Shown piece by piece: positions 8,657-16,149 of a stretch of DNA of 18,297 nt. Each line of letters opens with the position of its first letter. The stretch's first letter is position 1. This stretch comes from Candidatus Stramentimicrobium fermentans. GTDB taxonomy: Bacteria > Atribacterota > Phoenicimicrobiia > Phoenicimicrobiales > Stramentimicrobiaceae. A program made the translations under genes and the position numbers. The notes under the pieces were generated by a model. That model saw only the letters and a list, made by a program, of their open reading frames with translations, was not told where the DNA came from and did no database searches. The stretch lies in NCBI GenBank assembly GCA_012520575.1, contig JAAYOB010000035.1, forward strand, positions 1 to 18,297. The letters are read 5' to 3'.

Positions 8657-8731
8657 AAAATCAAGTAATAGTCAGATATTTCGTTTTTACCTTCAGGGTG
8701 AAAAGAAAAAAATTTTTTAAAAAATTTAAAA

Positions 8732-8790
8732 TTAACCAAAAATTAACAATTTATTTATATATTTTTAACAAAACTCCTTTATTTTGTAAT
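8732..8790 (+). promoter_or_regulatory. Pho-box array and promoter of pstS
   Basis: Four hexamers stand at exact 11-bp spacing: TTAACC (8732-8737), TTAACA (8743-8748), TTTATA (8754-8759) and TTAACA (8765-8770). Three fit the Bacillus PhoP consensus TT(A/C/T)A(C/T)A and one differs at its last base. The 11-bp period is that of PhoB/PhoP direct-repeat sites, placing each monomer on the same helix face. A -10 candidate TGTAAT lies at 8785-8790, 14 bp after the last repeat. A- and T-tracts at about 8705-8730 may bend the DNA upstream. Confidence 0.8.
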
Positions 8791-8832
8791 TAAAAGAATA
8801 GATGTAAGACATCTTAAAAAAAGGAGAAAAAA

Positions 8833-9666
8833 ATGAAGATCTCAAAAAAATCAAATTCTATCTTTCTGGTACTTATCACACTTTCTTTCGTGCTAACAAG
8901 TTTCGGTATTCTTGCTGCTGAAAAAGCAATTGTTTTAAAAGGCTCTACCACTGTACTTCCTATTGCCCAACCCTGTGCCGAAGTCTTTATGGATCAAAGC
9001 CCGAATATTGATATATCAGTACAGGGTGGTGGATCAGGTGTAGGCATTGCTTCTCTTATTGATGGTACTTGCGACATTGGGAATTCTTCCCGGCCGGCAA
9101 AAGAGGAAGAGATTAAGACAGCCAAGGAAAAAGGAGTAGAAATTTATGCGAATATTATTGCTAGAGATGCCATCGCTGTTATCGTAAATCCCGCTAATCA
9201 GGTTGAGGGATTAACTCTGGACCAGATTAAGGATATTTATCTTGGGAAAATCTCTAACTGGTCAGAAATCGGAGGAAAGGATCAGGCGATTGTGGTTGTT
9301 TCCAGAGACTCGGCTAGTGGCACTTTCGAAACCTTTAATGAATTAGTTTTAAAGAAAGAGAAGTTAAGACCCGATGCTCTTATGCAGGCATCTAATGCTG
9401 CTGTAGCCACTACTGTAGCCACTACTCGCGGTGCCATAGGCTATGTGGGCTTAGGGTATGTTACCGATAAGGTCAAGGCCATAAAGGTTAATAATACTCT
9501 GCCTAGTAAGGAAACAGTTAATGACAATTCATATCCCTTAGCCAGGCCATTATTTATGTATACCAATGGCCAGCCTGAAGGGACAATAAAAGAATTTCTG
9601 GATTTCGTATTAGGCGCAGAAGGACAGAAATTAGTGGAAGAAAATGGATTTCTTAGTGTTCAGTAG
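8833..9666 (+). CDS. pstS: Phosphate ABC transporter substrate-binding protein PstS
   Basis: This is a 277-residue periplasmic phosphate-binding protein. Residues 1-29 are a signal peptide with lysines, a hydrophobic core and AA before residue 30. There is no cysteine at the cleavage site, so it is not a lipoprotein. The mature part starts with KGSTTVLP (GSTT at 37-40), then QGGGSGVG (GGGSG at 65-69) and SRDSASGTFETF; these loops supply the backbone, Ser/Thr and Arg/Asp contacts to phosphate. AAGGAG sits about 7 nt before the ATG. The Pho-box array upstream predicts strong induction in phosphate limitation. The hairpin after the stop may keep pstS transcripts more abundant than pstCAB. The length is typical of the short PstS class. 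Confidence 0.95.
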   Translation: MKISKKSNSIFLVLITLSFVLTSFGILAAEKAIVLKGSTTVLPIAQPCAEVFMDQSPNIDISVQGGGSGVGIASLIDGTCDIGNSSRPAKEEEIKTAKEKGVEIYANIIARDAIAVIVNPANQVEGLTLDQIKDIYLGKISNWSEIGGKDQAIVVVSRDSASGTFETFNELVLKKEKLRPDALMQASNAAVATTVATTRGAIGYVGLGYVTDKVKAIKVNNTLPSKETVNDNSYPLARPLFMYTNGQPEGTIKEFLDFVLGAEGQKLVEENGFLSVQ

Positions 9667-9694
9667 CTTATAATAATATTATCATAGATAATAT

Positions 9695-9724
9695 AACCGG
9701 GTAGGGCGTATACCCTACCCGGTT
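9695..9724 (+). terminator. Strong stem-loop between pstS and pstC
   Basis: A perfect 12-bp stem is formed by AACCGGGTAGGG (9695-9706) and its complement at 9713-9724, with loop CGTATA. It is the most GC-rich stretch nearby. No T-run follows (GTTGGCTTATAAAA), so it is not a classic intrinsic terminator. It more likely attenuates read-through or protects the 3' end of pstS mRNA. Confidence 0.75.
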
Positions 9725-9775
9725 GTTGGCTTATAAAATTAATGAATATTTTGGAAAAAGAGATAAATCATATTA

Positions 9776-10660
9776 ATGCATAAAAAGAAAGAAAAAATAA
9801 TTAGATGGGTATTTTCTATATTAGCCTTTTCTTCACTATTCTTTCTGGTAGGCATTACTATCACTTTATTCACTTCTGGATTACCGGTTTTTAGAGAAAA
9901 AGGAATTTTGGAATTTATATTGGGTAAGGAATGGTATCCCACTTATAACCCACCTGCTTTTGGCATCCTTCCTTTAATTATGGCTTCTTTTCTGGTCACC
10001 ATTGGTGCCGTAATGATATGTGTGCCATTAGGTGTAGGCAGTGCACTTTTCATCAATGAATTAGCTAATCATCGGCAGAAGGCCATCTTGAAACCTATCA
10101 TTGAAATCTTAGCCAGCATACCTTCTATTGTTTATGGATTTTTTGGTATGGTTCTAGTGGCGCCTTGTTTACAAAAAATTTTTCACCTTCCGGTAGGGCA
10201 GACTGCTTTTACCGGTAGTTTAGTATTAGGAATTATGGCTACTCCTACTGTCTGCAGTATCTCTGAAGATGCTTTAAGTTTTGTACCTCAGAGTTATCGT
10301 GAAGCTTCTTTAGCCTTAGGAGGTAATAGATGGCAAACCCTGACCAGGGTAATTATCCCGGCAGCCGGTTCGGGGCTTTCCACGGGAATTATACTGGGTA
10401 TGAGCAGGGCAATTGGGGAAACCATGACCGTCTTGATGGTTACCGGTGGAGCGGCAATTATCCCCACTTCTTTCTTTCAACCGGTAAGGCCTATGACTGC
10501 CACTATTGCTGCAGAAATGGGAGAGACAGTGGTGGGCAGCATCCATTACCATGCATTATTTGCCATCGGCTTGGTCTTGTTTTTAATTACCTTATTGTTC
10601 AATATTATTGCTGAAATAATCAGTCGGCGCTATCGCCTAAAATTAGGCCTGGGAAGGTAA
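9776..10660 (+). CDS. pstC: Phosphate ABC transporter permease PstC
   Basis: This is a 294-residue inner-membrane permease subunit that pairs with PstA to form the phosphate channel. Hydrophobic stretches support six TM helices: about 11-33, 61-90, 107-130, 143-160, one around 205-225, and 262-282. The cytoplasmic EAA loop, [20 protein letters not shown] from about residue 172, is where PstB docks. ASIPSIVYGFFGMVLV is the PstC-type core segment. The Shine-Dalgarno is weak, which together with the upstream hairpin suggests less expression than pstS. pstA starts 4 nt after its stop. Order and family make PstC firm over PstA: the first permease gene has the PstC-like N-terminal loop ending in EWYPTYNPPAFGILP. 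Confidence 0.95.
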   Translation: MHKKKEKIIRWVFSILAFSSLFFLVGITITLFTSGLPVFREKGILEFILGKEWYPTYNPPAFGILPLIMASFLVTIGAVMICVPLGVGSALFINELANHRQKAILKPIIEILASIPSIVYGFFGMVLVAPCLQKIFHLPVGQTAFTGSLVLGIMATPTVCSISEDALSFVPQSYREASLALGGNRWQTLTRVIIPAAGSGLSTGIILGMSRAIGETMTVLMVTGGAAIIPTSFFQPVRPMTATIAAEMGETVVGSIHYHALFAIGLVLFLITLLFNIIAEIISRRYRLKLGLGR

Positions 10661-10664
10661 AATT

Positions 10665-11522
10665 ATGAATAATAAGATTAAACAGCAATTTGGATTTTTC
10701 TTACTCTTTCTTTGTATCTTGATTACCATCTTTTTTTTAGGTTTAATTTTATACTTCGTAATAGTTCAGGGAGTTGGTGTACTATCCTATGAATTTTTGA
10801 CCCAGATACCTAAAAGATCCATGACTGCCGGCGGAGTAGCTCCGGCTATTGTGGGAACTTTTTATCTCACCTTAGGAGCCATTATTTTTGCTATTCCCCT
10901 TGGAGTAGCCTGTGCTATATATTTAAGTGAATATAATCCACAAAGCGTTGTTATTAATGTAATCAGAATTAGCATTAACAATTTAGCAGGAGTACCTTCG
11001 GTAGTATTTGGTCTGTTTGGATTAGCTGTCTTTGTCAAATATTTAGGATTTGGAGTATCGATATTATCCGGTTCCTTGACTTTGGGGATCATGGTATTAC
11101 CGGGTATTATTTCTGCAACACAGGAAGCACTTTTAGCGGTGCCCCAATCGTATCGGGAGGCATCACTAGCTCTGGGTGCCACTTTATGGGAAACAATAAG
11201 AAAAGTTGTATTACCCAGTGCTTTGCCCGGTATTTTAACTGGTATAATACTGAGTATTGGCAGGGTTGCCGGTGAAACTGCACCAATTATGTTTACTGCT
11301 GCCACTTTCTATACCCGTGGATATCCTAAGTCCATCTTCTCTGAAGTAATGGCTTTACCTTACCATATCTATGCCTTGATGACAGAAGGGGTACATCCGG
11401 AAGTTCAGACCAAGATCGCTTATGGATGTGCCCTTATCTTATTAATTTTAGTTCTATCGATGTCTACTCTAGCTATTATATTGAGACAGAGACAGAGGGG
11501 TAAAACTTATTATGGAACCTAA
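10665..11522 (+). CDS. pstA: Phosphate ABC transporter permease PstA
   Basis: This is a 285-residue inner-membrane permease, the second channel subunit. TM1 is at about 9-33, and the further hydrophobic segments fit six helices. [20 protein letters not shown] leads to the PstA-typical loop ending [34 protein letters not shown] is the core motif, and the EAA loop [20 protein letters not shown] begins near residue 162. [13 protein letters not shown] is another PstA signature. GGAAGG at 10652-10657, inside the end of pstC, is the ribosome binding site. The gene overlaps pstB by 11 nt, so the subunits are translationally coupled. Confidence 0.95.
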   Translation: MNNKIKQQFGFFLLFLCILITIFFLGLILYFVIVQGVGVLSYEFLTQIPKRSMTAGGVAPAIVGTFYLTLGAIIFAIPLGVACAIYLSEYNPQSVVINVIRISINNLAGVPSVVFGLFGLAVFVKYLGFGVSILSGSLTLGIMVLPGIISATQEALLAVPQSYREASLALGATLWETIRKVVLPSALPGILTGIILSIGRVAGETAPIMFTAATFYTRGYPKSIFSEVMALPYHIYALMTEGVHPEVQTKIAYGCALILLILVLSMSTLAIILRQRQRGKTYYGT

Positions 11523-12273
11523 ACCTAAAATAGAAGTAAAGGATCTTTCCTTTTATTATGGTCAGAATCAGGTATTAAAAAAGATTAATCTTAATATCTT
11601 TGAAAAAAGGGTTACCGCTATTATTGGTCCATCAGGTTGCGGTAAAACTACTTTAATTAGAATGTTTAATAGAATGAATGACTTGGTTCCCATAGGTAGG
11701 CTGGAAGGGGTTATTCTCTTAGATAAAAAAGACATTAATGATTGCAAAACTGATGTGGTAGAAATTCGACGTAGAGTAGGAATGGTATTTCAAAAACCAA
11801 ATCCTTTCCCCAAAAGTATTTTTGATAACGTTAGCTATGGATTGGAAGTCAACGGCATTAGAGATAGGAGAAAGAAAGAAGAAATTGTGATACAATCACT
11901 AAAAAAGGCCGCCATCTGGGAAGAAGTAAAAGATCGTCTTAATGAAAGCGCTTTGGGATTATCAGGAGGACAGCAACAGCGCCTCTGTATTGCTCGTTGT
12001 CTGGCAGTTGCCCCAGAGGTATTATTATTTGATGAACCTTGTGCCAGCCTGGACCCCATCTCTACTCAAAAGATTGAAGAGTTGATGACAGAGCTAAAGA
12101 AGGAGTATACTATAGCTATTGTAACTCACAATATGCAACAAGCTGCTCGGGTGTCAGATTATACAGCATTTTTATATCTGGGAGAATTGATTGAATTTGG
12201 TGAGACAACACAATTGTTTACTATCCCCAGGAATAGGATGACTGAGGCTTATCTAACTGGTAAATTTGGGTAA
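11512..12273 (+). CDS. pstB: Phosphate ABC transporter ATPase PstB
   Basis: This is a 253-residue cytoplasmic ATPase that powers phosphate import. Walker A is GPSGCGKTT (39-47, K45). The Q-loop lies in [20 protein letters not shown], a PstB hallmark. The ABC signature is LSGGQ (150-154). Walker B ends LLFDEP with D174 and catalytic E175, and the switch histidine is H206 in [11 protein letters not shown]. The length is standard. GAGGGG at about 11495-11500, within the end of pstA, is the ribosome binding site. A 65-bp gap separates it from phoU; no terminator is seen there, so read-through is likely. Confidence 0.96.
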   Translation: MEPKPKIEVKDLSFYYGQNQVLKKINLNIFEKRVTAIIGPSGCGKTTLIRMFNRMNDLVPIGRLEGVILLDKKDINDCKTDVVEIRRRVGMVFQKPNPFPKSIFDNVSYGLEVNGIRDRRKKEEIVIQSLKKAAIWEEVKDRLNESALGLSGGQQQRLCIARCLAVAPEVLLFDEPCASLDPISTQKIEELMTELKKEYTIAIVTHNMQQAARVSDYTAFLYLGELIEFGETTQLFTIPRNRMTEAYLTGKFG

Positions 12274-12341
12274 ATTAAAGAAGTCATTCTCATAATCTTT
12301 CTATCGAGTGTTATTTTAAATATTAACAATGAGGGACAATG

Positions 12342-13007
12342 ATGTTAGAAGAACGCATCAGACTGTTAAAACGGGAATTAATAGAATACGCTACCTTAGT
12401 GGAAAATATGTTGGTGAAAGTTGTTAAAGGGCTTTTGGAAAAGGAAAAAGATTATCTCTTAGAGATCATAGAAAAGGATGAACCAGAGGCAGACCAATAT
12501 GAAATCAACTTAGATGAAAAATGTATCTGGATTCTCGCTCGATTCCAACCTATGGCTGTTGATTTAAGGAGTATTCTGATGATACTGGAAATTACCAGAG
12601 ATTTAGAAAGAATCGGGGATTTGTCGGCAAATATGTCTCGAAGTGCCCTTTTTCTTATTGAGAGACCACAGATAAAACCATATATTGATATTCCCAGAAT
12701 GGCTAATATCGTCCATGGTATGATAAAAGGAAGCATAGATGCCTTTATTGAAAATGACTCTTTACTTGCCCGGGAGGTATTTCAGCGGGATGAGACAGTA
12801 AATGCCTTAAGAGATCAGATAATCAGGGAGCTCCTTACTTTTATGAGCTCTGATCCCACTACCATAGAAAGGTCTTTTCGTTTAATTTCTCTTGCTTTAG
12901 ATTTAGAGCGAATAGGGGATCATGCTACCAATATCTGTGAAGGTGTAGTATTTATAGTAGAAGGAGAAGTGATTAAGCATCAGTATGATAAAGATAAAGG
13001 AATGTGA
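12342..13007 (+). CDS. phoU: Phosphate signalling protein PhoU
   Basis: This is a cytoplasmic helical protein of 221 residues that represses PhoR signalling and tunes PstB. It contains two PhoU repeats, each a three-helix bundle with a metal-binding E/D motif. The first is LEITRDLERIGDLSANM from about residue 82; the second is LALDLERIGDHATNICEGV from about 184. FQPMAVDLRSILMIL is the usual segment before the first motif. Two adjacent ATGs exist at 12339 and 12342. GAGGG at 12331-12335 is 6 nt from the second and only 3 nt from the first, so I use 12342; the difference is one residue. It is the last gene of the Pho locus. Its stop is 17 bp from the convergent thrC stop, with no obvious shared terminator. 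Confidence 0.95.
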   Translation: MLEERIRLLKRELIEYATLVENMLVKVVKGLLEKEKDYLLEIIEKDEPEADQYEINLDEKCIWILARFQPMAVDLRSILMILEITRDLERIGDLSANMSRSALFLIERPQIKPYIDIPRMANIVHGMIKGSIDAFIENDSLLAREVFQRDETVNALRDQIIRELLTFMSSDPTTIERSFRLISLALDLERIGDHATNICEGVVFIVEGEVIKHQYDKDKGM

Positions 13008-13024
13008 TTAGTCTTAAAAAAATG

Positions 13025-14530
13025 TTATTCTATTTGCAATATTTTCAATAAACATTGTTGTACTTCATCTTTACGGCAAATTAACTGTTTTTTAATTGGT
13101 TTTTTGTCTAAATCTTTGAGTATAGCCGGTATACGAAAATTACTATATTCACCCAACTTCTGTAATAGAACAAGTTCTTCTTTACTATAGGTCAAATCTT
13201 GTCCTGTTAAGGCAGTTAAAACAGCTCTATTAAATTTAAAGGGTGTGGCAGTGGCAGTAATAACTGTTTTGGTTTTTGGGGTACATAATCTTTGATAGTC
13301 AGTAAATACCTTTATCCCTACAGCAGTATGCGGGTCAACAAGGTAATGGTAATCATGGTATACTGATTTTATGGTGGACAATGTGTCAGTTTCATTGGCA
13401 AAGCCGGCAAAAATTGTTTCTCCCATCTTATTCTTTAATGATTCGCCTAAAATAAACATTTTCTTTTCCCGAAGATTCTTCATCAATTTGACAATGAATT
13501 CACCCTGATGACCTGAAATTTCAAAAAGGAGTCTTTCTAAATTACTAGAAATAAGTATGTCCATAGAAGGACTAATAGTGGCAACTAGCGGTCTATTTAT
13601 ATCGTAGACTCCTGAATTAAAGAAGTCTGCCAATACCTTATTGGTATTTGAAGCACAAATTAATTTTTCAATAGGTAAACCCATTTCTTTAGCATACCAG
13701 GCGGCCAAAATATTACCAAAATTACCGGTCGGAACAACGAAATTAAGTTTTTCATTTTGCCTTATCTCTTTGTTTCGCAATAAATGGAGATAGGCATAAT
13801 AATAATAGACTATTTGAGGAAAAAGCCGTCCCCAATTAATAGAGTTGGCAGAAGATAATTCAAACCCCTCTTGTTTTAAATAATCATAGAAATTGTAATC
13901 AGAAAATATCTGCTTTACAGCATTCTGGCAATCATCAAAACTACCTTCCAGAGCCAGGACATGGGTATTATCACCTTCCGTGGTAAGCATCTGTAATTCT
14001 TGAATCTTGCTCACTTTTTGAAGAGGATAATATACCACAACCTGAATACCTTCTACATTTTTAAATCCTTCCAAGGCCGCTTTACCGGTATCACCGGAGG
14101 TAGCGACCAGAATCAAAATTTGATTGTGTATAGAAAGCTTTTTTCTAACCAGAGATAGAATACGGGGTAATACCTGTAATGCTATGTCTTTGAAAGCGCC
14201 GGTCGGACCATGAAAGAGCTCCATTATAAAAAGTTGATCATCTAATTTGACGAGAGGGATAATTTCCGCAATATCAAAATTATCTTTATGGTAAGTCTGT
14301 TCAACTAAATAGTTAATTTCCTGGTCGAAAAAATCATCCTTTAAAAACAATTTAAAGATGTTGTAGGCTAATTGAGGATAGGTCAGATTAACCCAGCTAT
14401 GTAGCTCTCCCAGAGAAATGGTAGGAATCTTTTCCGGTACGAATAATCCCCCCTGTGGCACCATGCCCATCTTAATAGCCTCTAAGGTCGAAACCGGACT
14501 AATATTATTTCTGGTACTGATATATTTCAT
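13025..14530 (-). CDS. thrC: Threonine synthase
   Basis: This 501-residue PLP enzyme converts O-phosphohomoserine to threonine in the cytoplasm. The N-terminus MKYISTRN..SP and PQGGLFVPE are the threonine-synthase N-terminal domain. The PLP lysine is K114 in LFHGPTGAFKDIALQ. ATSGDTGKAALEGF binds the cofactor phosphate, and VPTGNFGNILAAWYAKEMGLP is strongly conserved in the longer ThrC class found in E. coli, yeast and clostridia. The ATG at 14530 has AAGGA about 7 nt upstream on the minus strand. No homoserine kinase or dehydrogenase gene lies beside it in the window. It is divergent from a dehydratase-like gene cluster, so threonine formation and a possible threonine breakdown activity are encoded close together. 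Confidence 0.95.
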   Translation of the reverse strand: MKYISTRNNISPVSTLEAIKMGMVPQGGLFVPEKIPTISLGELHSWVNLTYPQLAYNIFKLFLKDDFFDQEINYLVEQTYHKDNFDIAEIIPLVKLDDQLFIMELFHGPTGAFKDIALQVLPRILSLVRKKLSIHNQILILVATSGDTGKAALEGFKNVEGIQVVVYYPLQKVSKIQELQMLTTEGDNTHVLALEGSFDDCQNAVKQIFSDYNFYDYLKQEGFELSSANSINWGRLFPQIVYYYYAYLHLLRNKEIRQNEKLNFVVPTGNFGNILAAWYAKEMGLPIEKLICASNTNKVLADFFNSGVYDINRPLVATISPSMDILISSNLERLLFEISGHQGEFIVKLMKNLREKKMFILGESLKNKMGETIFAGFANETDTLSTIKSVYHDYHYLVDPHTAVGIKVFTDYQRLCTPKTKTVITATATPFKFNRAVLTALTGQDLTYSKEELVLLQKLGEYSNFRIPAILKDLDKKPIKKQLICRKDEVQQCLLKILQIE

Positions 14531-14966
14531 TAATAATCCTTAATCATTTACATTGTTAACTTTTATTCTGTAATTTAGCTATAGTCATCAATACCCCATT
14601 GCGGTGGTACTCTTGAAATACATGCCCTTGTTTTCCTGTATCCTGCTCTTTTTGCATTGTCATATATGTTTAGGTAATTTTCTCATTGTTAAAGATTGTA
14701 ACAGAGTAATTCTTATTATATATATCTCAATAATCATCCCAGTACGTCTTTTCTGATAAACAAATTGCTTTTTCTCCCTGCTATTACAGGTAGGGAGTTT
14801 CCGCTGGGTTACATTATAGTAAAAAAACAGAGAGGTAGCAAGGTAAATAAAGGTTTCACTTGCCAAAAGAAATCTAATGGCATATATTTTAATAAGTAAG
14901 AGGTTTTTAGAATTAAAATAGTTAAAAAGTGTTGAACATTATGTAATAAAGAAAGGGGAATACAGA
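14531..14966. other. Divergent intergenic region, thrC to M20 hydrolase
   Basis: These 436 bases contain no gene I can identify. They hold a 35-codon minus-strand reading frame (14556-14663, listed separately) and a 6-bp hairpin CTCCCT/AGGGAG (14774-14779 and 14792-14797) with a 12-nt loop and only three Ts after it. AAGGGG at 14953-14958 is the ribosome binding site of the next gene. Short frames on either strand give no recognisable protein. Promoters for both flanking genes must lie here, but none stands out. Confidence 0.5.
14556..14663 (-). CDS. Possible small ORF of 35 codons upstream of thrC
   Basis: From an ATG at 14663 (or 14657) this frame encodes a basic, polar peptide starting MTMQKEQDTGKQGHVF and containing EYHRNGVLMTIAKLQ. 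It stops 25 nt before the thrC start. The composition looks more protein-like than the surrounding AT-rich frames, so it may be a small gene, a remnant of a larger one, or chance. No clear Shine-Dalgarno is present, and it is not rich in threonine or isoleucine as a leader peptide would be. I do not recognise a family. Confidence 0.2.
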   Translation of the reverse strand: MTMQKEQDTGKQGHVFQEYHRNGVLMTIAKLQNKS

Positions 14967-16130
14967 GTGAATGTTCGAGAATTAGCTGAAAAGTATAAGG
15001 ATGAAATTATTTCTCTAAGGAGGGAATTTCATCAAAATCCGGAATTGAGCTGGCAGGAGTTTAGAACCGCACGGAGAGTAGAGGAAGAATTAAAGAAGCT
15101 CGGCATTAATACCAAAAGGGTTGCCGAAACGGGAGTAGTCGGTTTGATAAAAGGGAAACCGGGTAATAAAGTAGTTGCTTTAAGGGCAGATATGGATGCC
15201 TTGCCCATACAGGAAAACAATGAGGTATCCTACCATTCCAAAAACGATGGTGTAATGCATGCCTGTGGACATGATGGGCACATTGCCATGCTTTTAGGTG
15301 CTGCTAAAATTTTAAAGAAATTAAAAAGCCAATTTGGCGGTATGGTAAAGGTCATATTTCAACCTGCCGAAGAGACCATAGCGGGAGCTAAAAAGATGGT
15401 TGCAGAAGGAGTACTGGACAACGTTGATGCCATTTTAGCTATCCATGTCTGGTCTGAACTTTCCTCGGGAAAAGTTTCTTTGGAACCCGGTCCCCGTTTT
15501 GCTGCCGGAGACCGATTCAAAGTAACCGTAAAAGGCAGAGGGAGCCATGGTGCTATGCCCCATCTGGGCAGAGATGCTATTGTGGCTGCATCGGCTATAA
15601 TTATGAATTTACAGACCATCGTCAGTAGAGAAACAAATCCCCAGGAGCCGGCTGTAATAAGTATAGGTAAGATTAAAGGAGAGGGGAGTTTTAATACTAT
15701 CAACGACAAGGTAGAAATAGAGGGCACTGCTCGCACCTTTAATCCTAATTTACAAAAAGAACTCCCCAAGCTGATGGAAAGAATAATAAAAAATACCGCC
15801 CTCTCCTTTAATACTAAAGCAGAGCTGGAATATTTTGTTGGTGCACCACCCTGTATCAATGATCCCGTCATTTCCCAAGTCGCCCAGCATAGTATTACAA
15901 AGTTATATGGAGAAGATATCACTACTCTTTTTCAAAAGACTACCGCCACTGAAGATTTTTCTTTTTTCTTACAACAAGTACCGGGAATAATCGCTTTTTT
16001 AGGTATAGCCAATAAAGAAAAGGGCATTATTTATCCACATCACCATAATCAATTTAATATCGATGAAGATGTTTTACCAATAGGCACATCTCTCTATTCC
16101 CAATTTGCCCTGGATTACTTAAATCAGTAG
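14967..16130 (+). CDS. M20 family amidohydrolase (N-acyl amino acid hydrolase type)
   Basis: This 387-residue cytoplasmic metalloenzyme of the M20D group removes acyl groups from N-acyl amino acids or related amides. The metal-binding residues are C100 and H102 in MHACGHDGHIAMLLGA, E135/E136 in IFQPAEE, and H160 in AIHVW, with a late histidine in YPHHHNQFN. The ALRADMDALPIQE segment and the GSHGAMPHLGRDAI start of the dimerisation domain are typical of hippurate hydrolase and IAA-amino-acid hydrolase relatives. TATEDFSFFLQQVPG is the conserved C-terminal motif. The start is GTG 14967, with AAGGGG about 8 nt upstream. It is probably co-transcribed with the PLP enzyme 19 nt downstream. The actual acyl substrate cannot be read from the sequence. 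Confidence 0.92.
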   Translation: MNVRELAEKYKDEIISLRREFHQNPELSWQEFRTARRVEEELKKLGINTKRVAETGVVGLIKGKPGNKVVALRADMDALPIQENNEVSYHSKNDGVMHACGHDGHIAMLLGAAKILKKLKSQFGGMVKVIFQPAEETIAGAKKMVAEGVLDNVDAILAIHVWSELSSGKVSLEPGPRFAAGDRFKVTVKGRGSHGAMPHLGRDAIVAASAIIMNLQTIVSRETNPQEPAVISIGKIKGEGSFNTINDKVEIEGTARTFNPNLQKELPKLMERIIKNTALSFNTKAELEYFVGAPPCINDPVISQVAQHSITKLYGEDITTLFQKTTATEDFSFFLQQVPGIIAFLGIANKEKGIIYPHHHNQFNIDEDVLPIGTSLYSQFALDYLNQ

Positions 16131-16149
16131 ATTAACAAGGAGAGAGGAA

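Noticed and set aside
8684-8704. Hairpin after phoR (TTTTTACC / GGTGAAAA) as a terminator
   Set aside because: The stem is mostly A-U with a wobble pair and the following bases are A-rich, not a T-run, so it is too weak to call.
12323-12328. TTAACA before phoU as a second Pho box
   Set aside because: It is a single hexamer with no 11-bp-spaced partners; phoU is likely read from the pst transcript.
14601-14610. GCGGTGGTAC resembles part of the T-box sequence GGUGGUACCGCG
   Set aside because: Only about eight bases match, the CGCG half is missing, and no terminator/antiterminator pair or stem I with specifier loop is visible before the plus-strand gene.
14619-14753. Hydrophobic small plus-strand frame (MPLFSCILLFLHC...) as a membrane peptide gene
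   Set aside because: It has no ribosome binding site and its composition is what AT-rich non-coding DNA gives by chance.
14774-14797. CTCCCT/AGGGAG hairpin as a terminator or IS remnant
   Set aside because: The loop is 12 nt, the stem 6 bp, and only three Ts follow; it is not positioned at the end of a gene on either strand.
15359-15922. Long minus-strand frame inside the M20 hydrolase gene (187 codons)
   Set aside because: The plus-strand frame carries conserved metal-binding motifs across this stretch; the antisense product has no family features.
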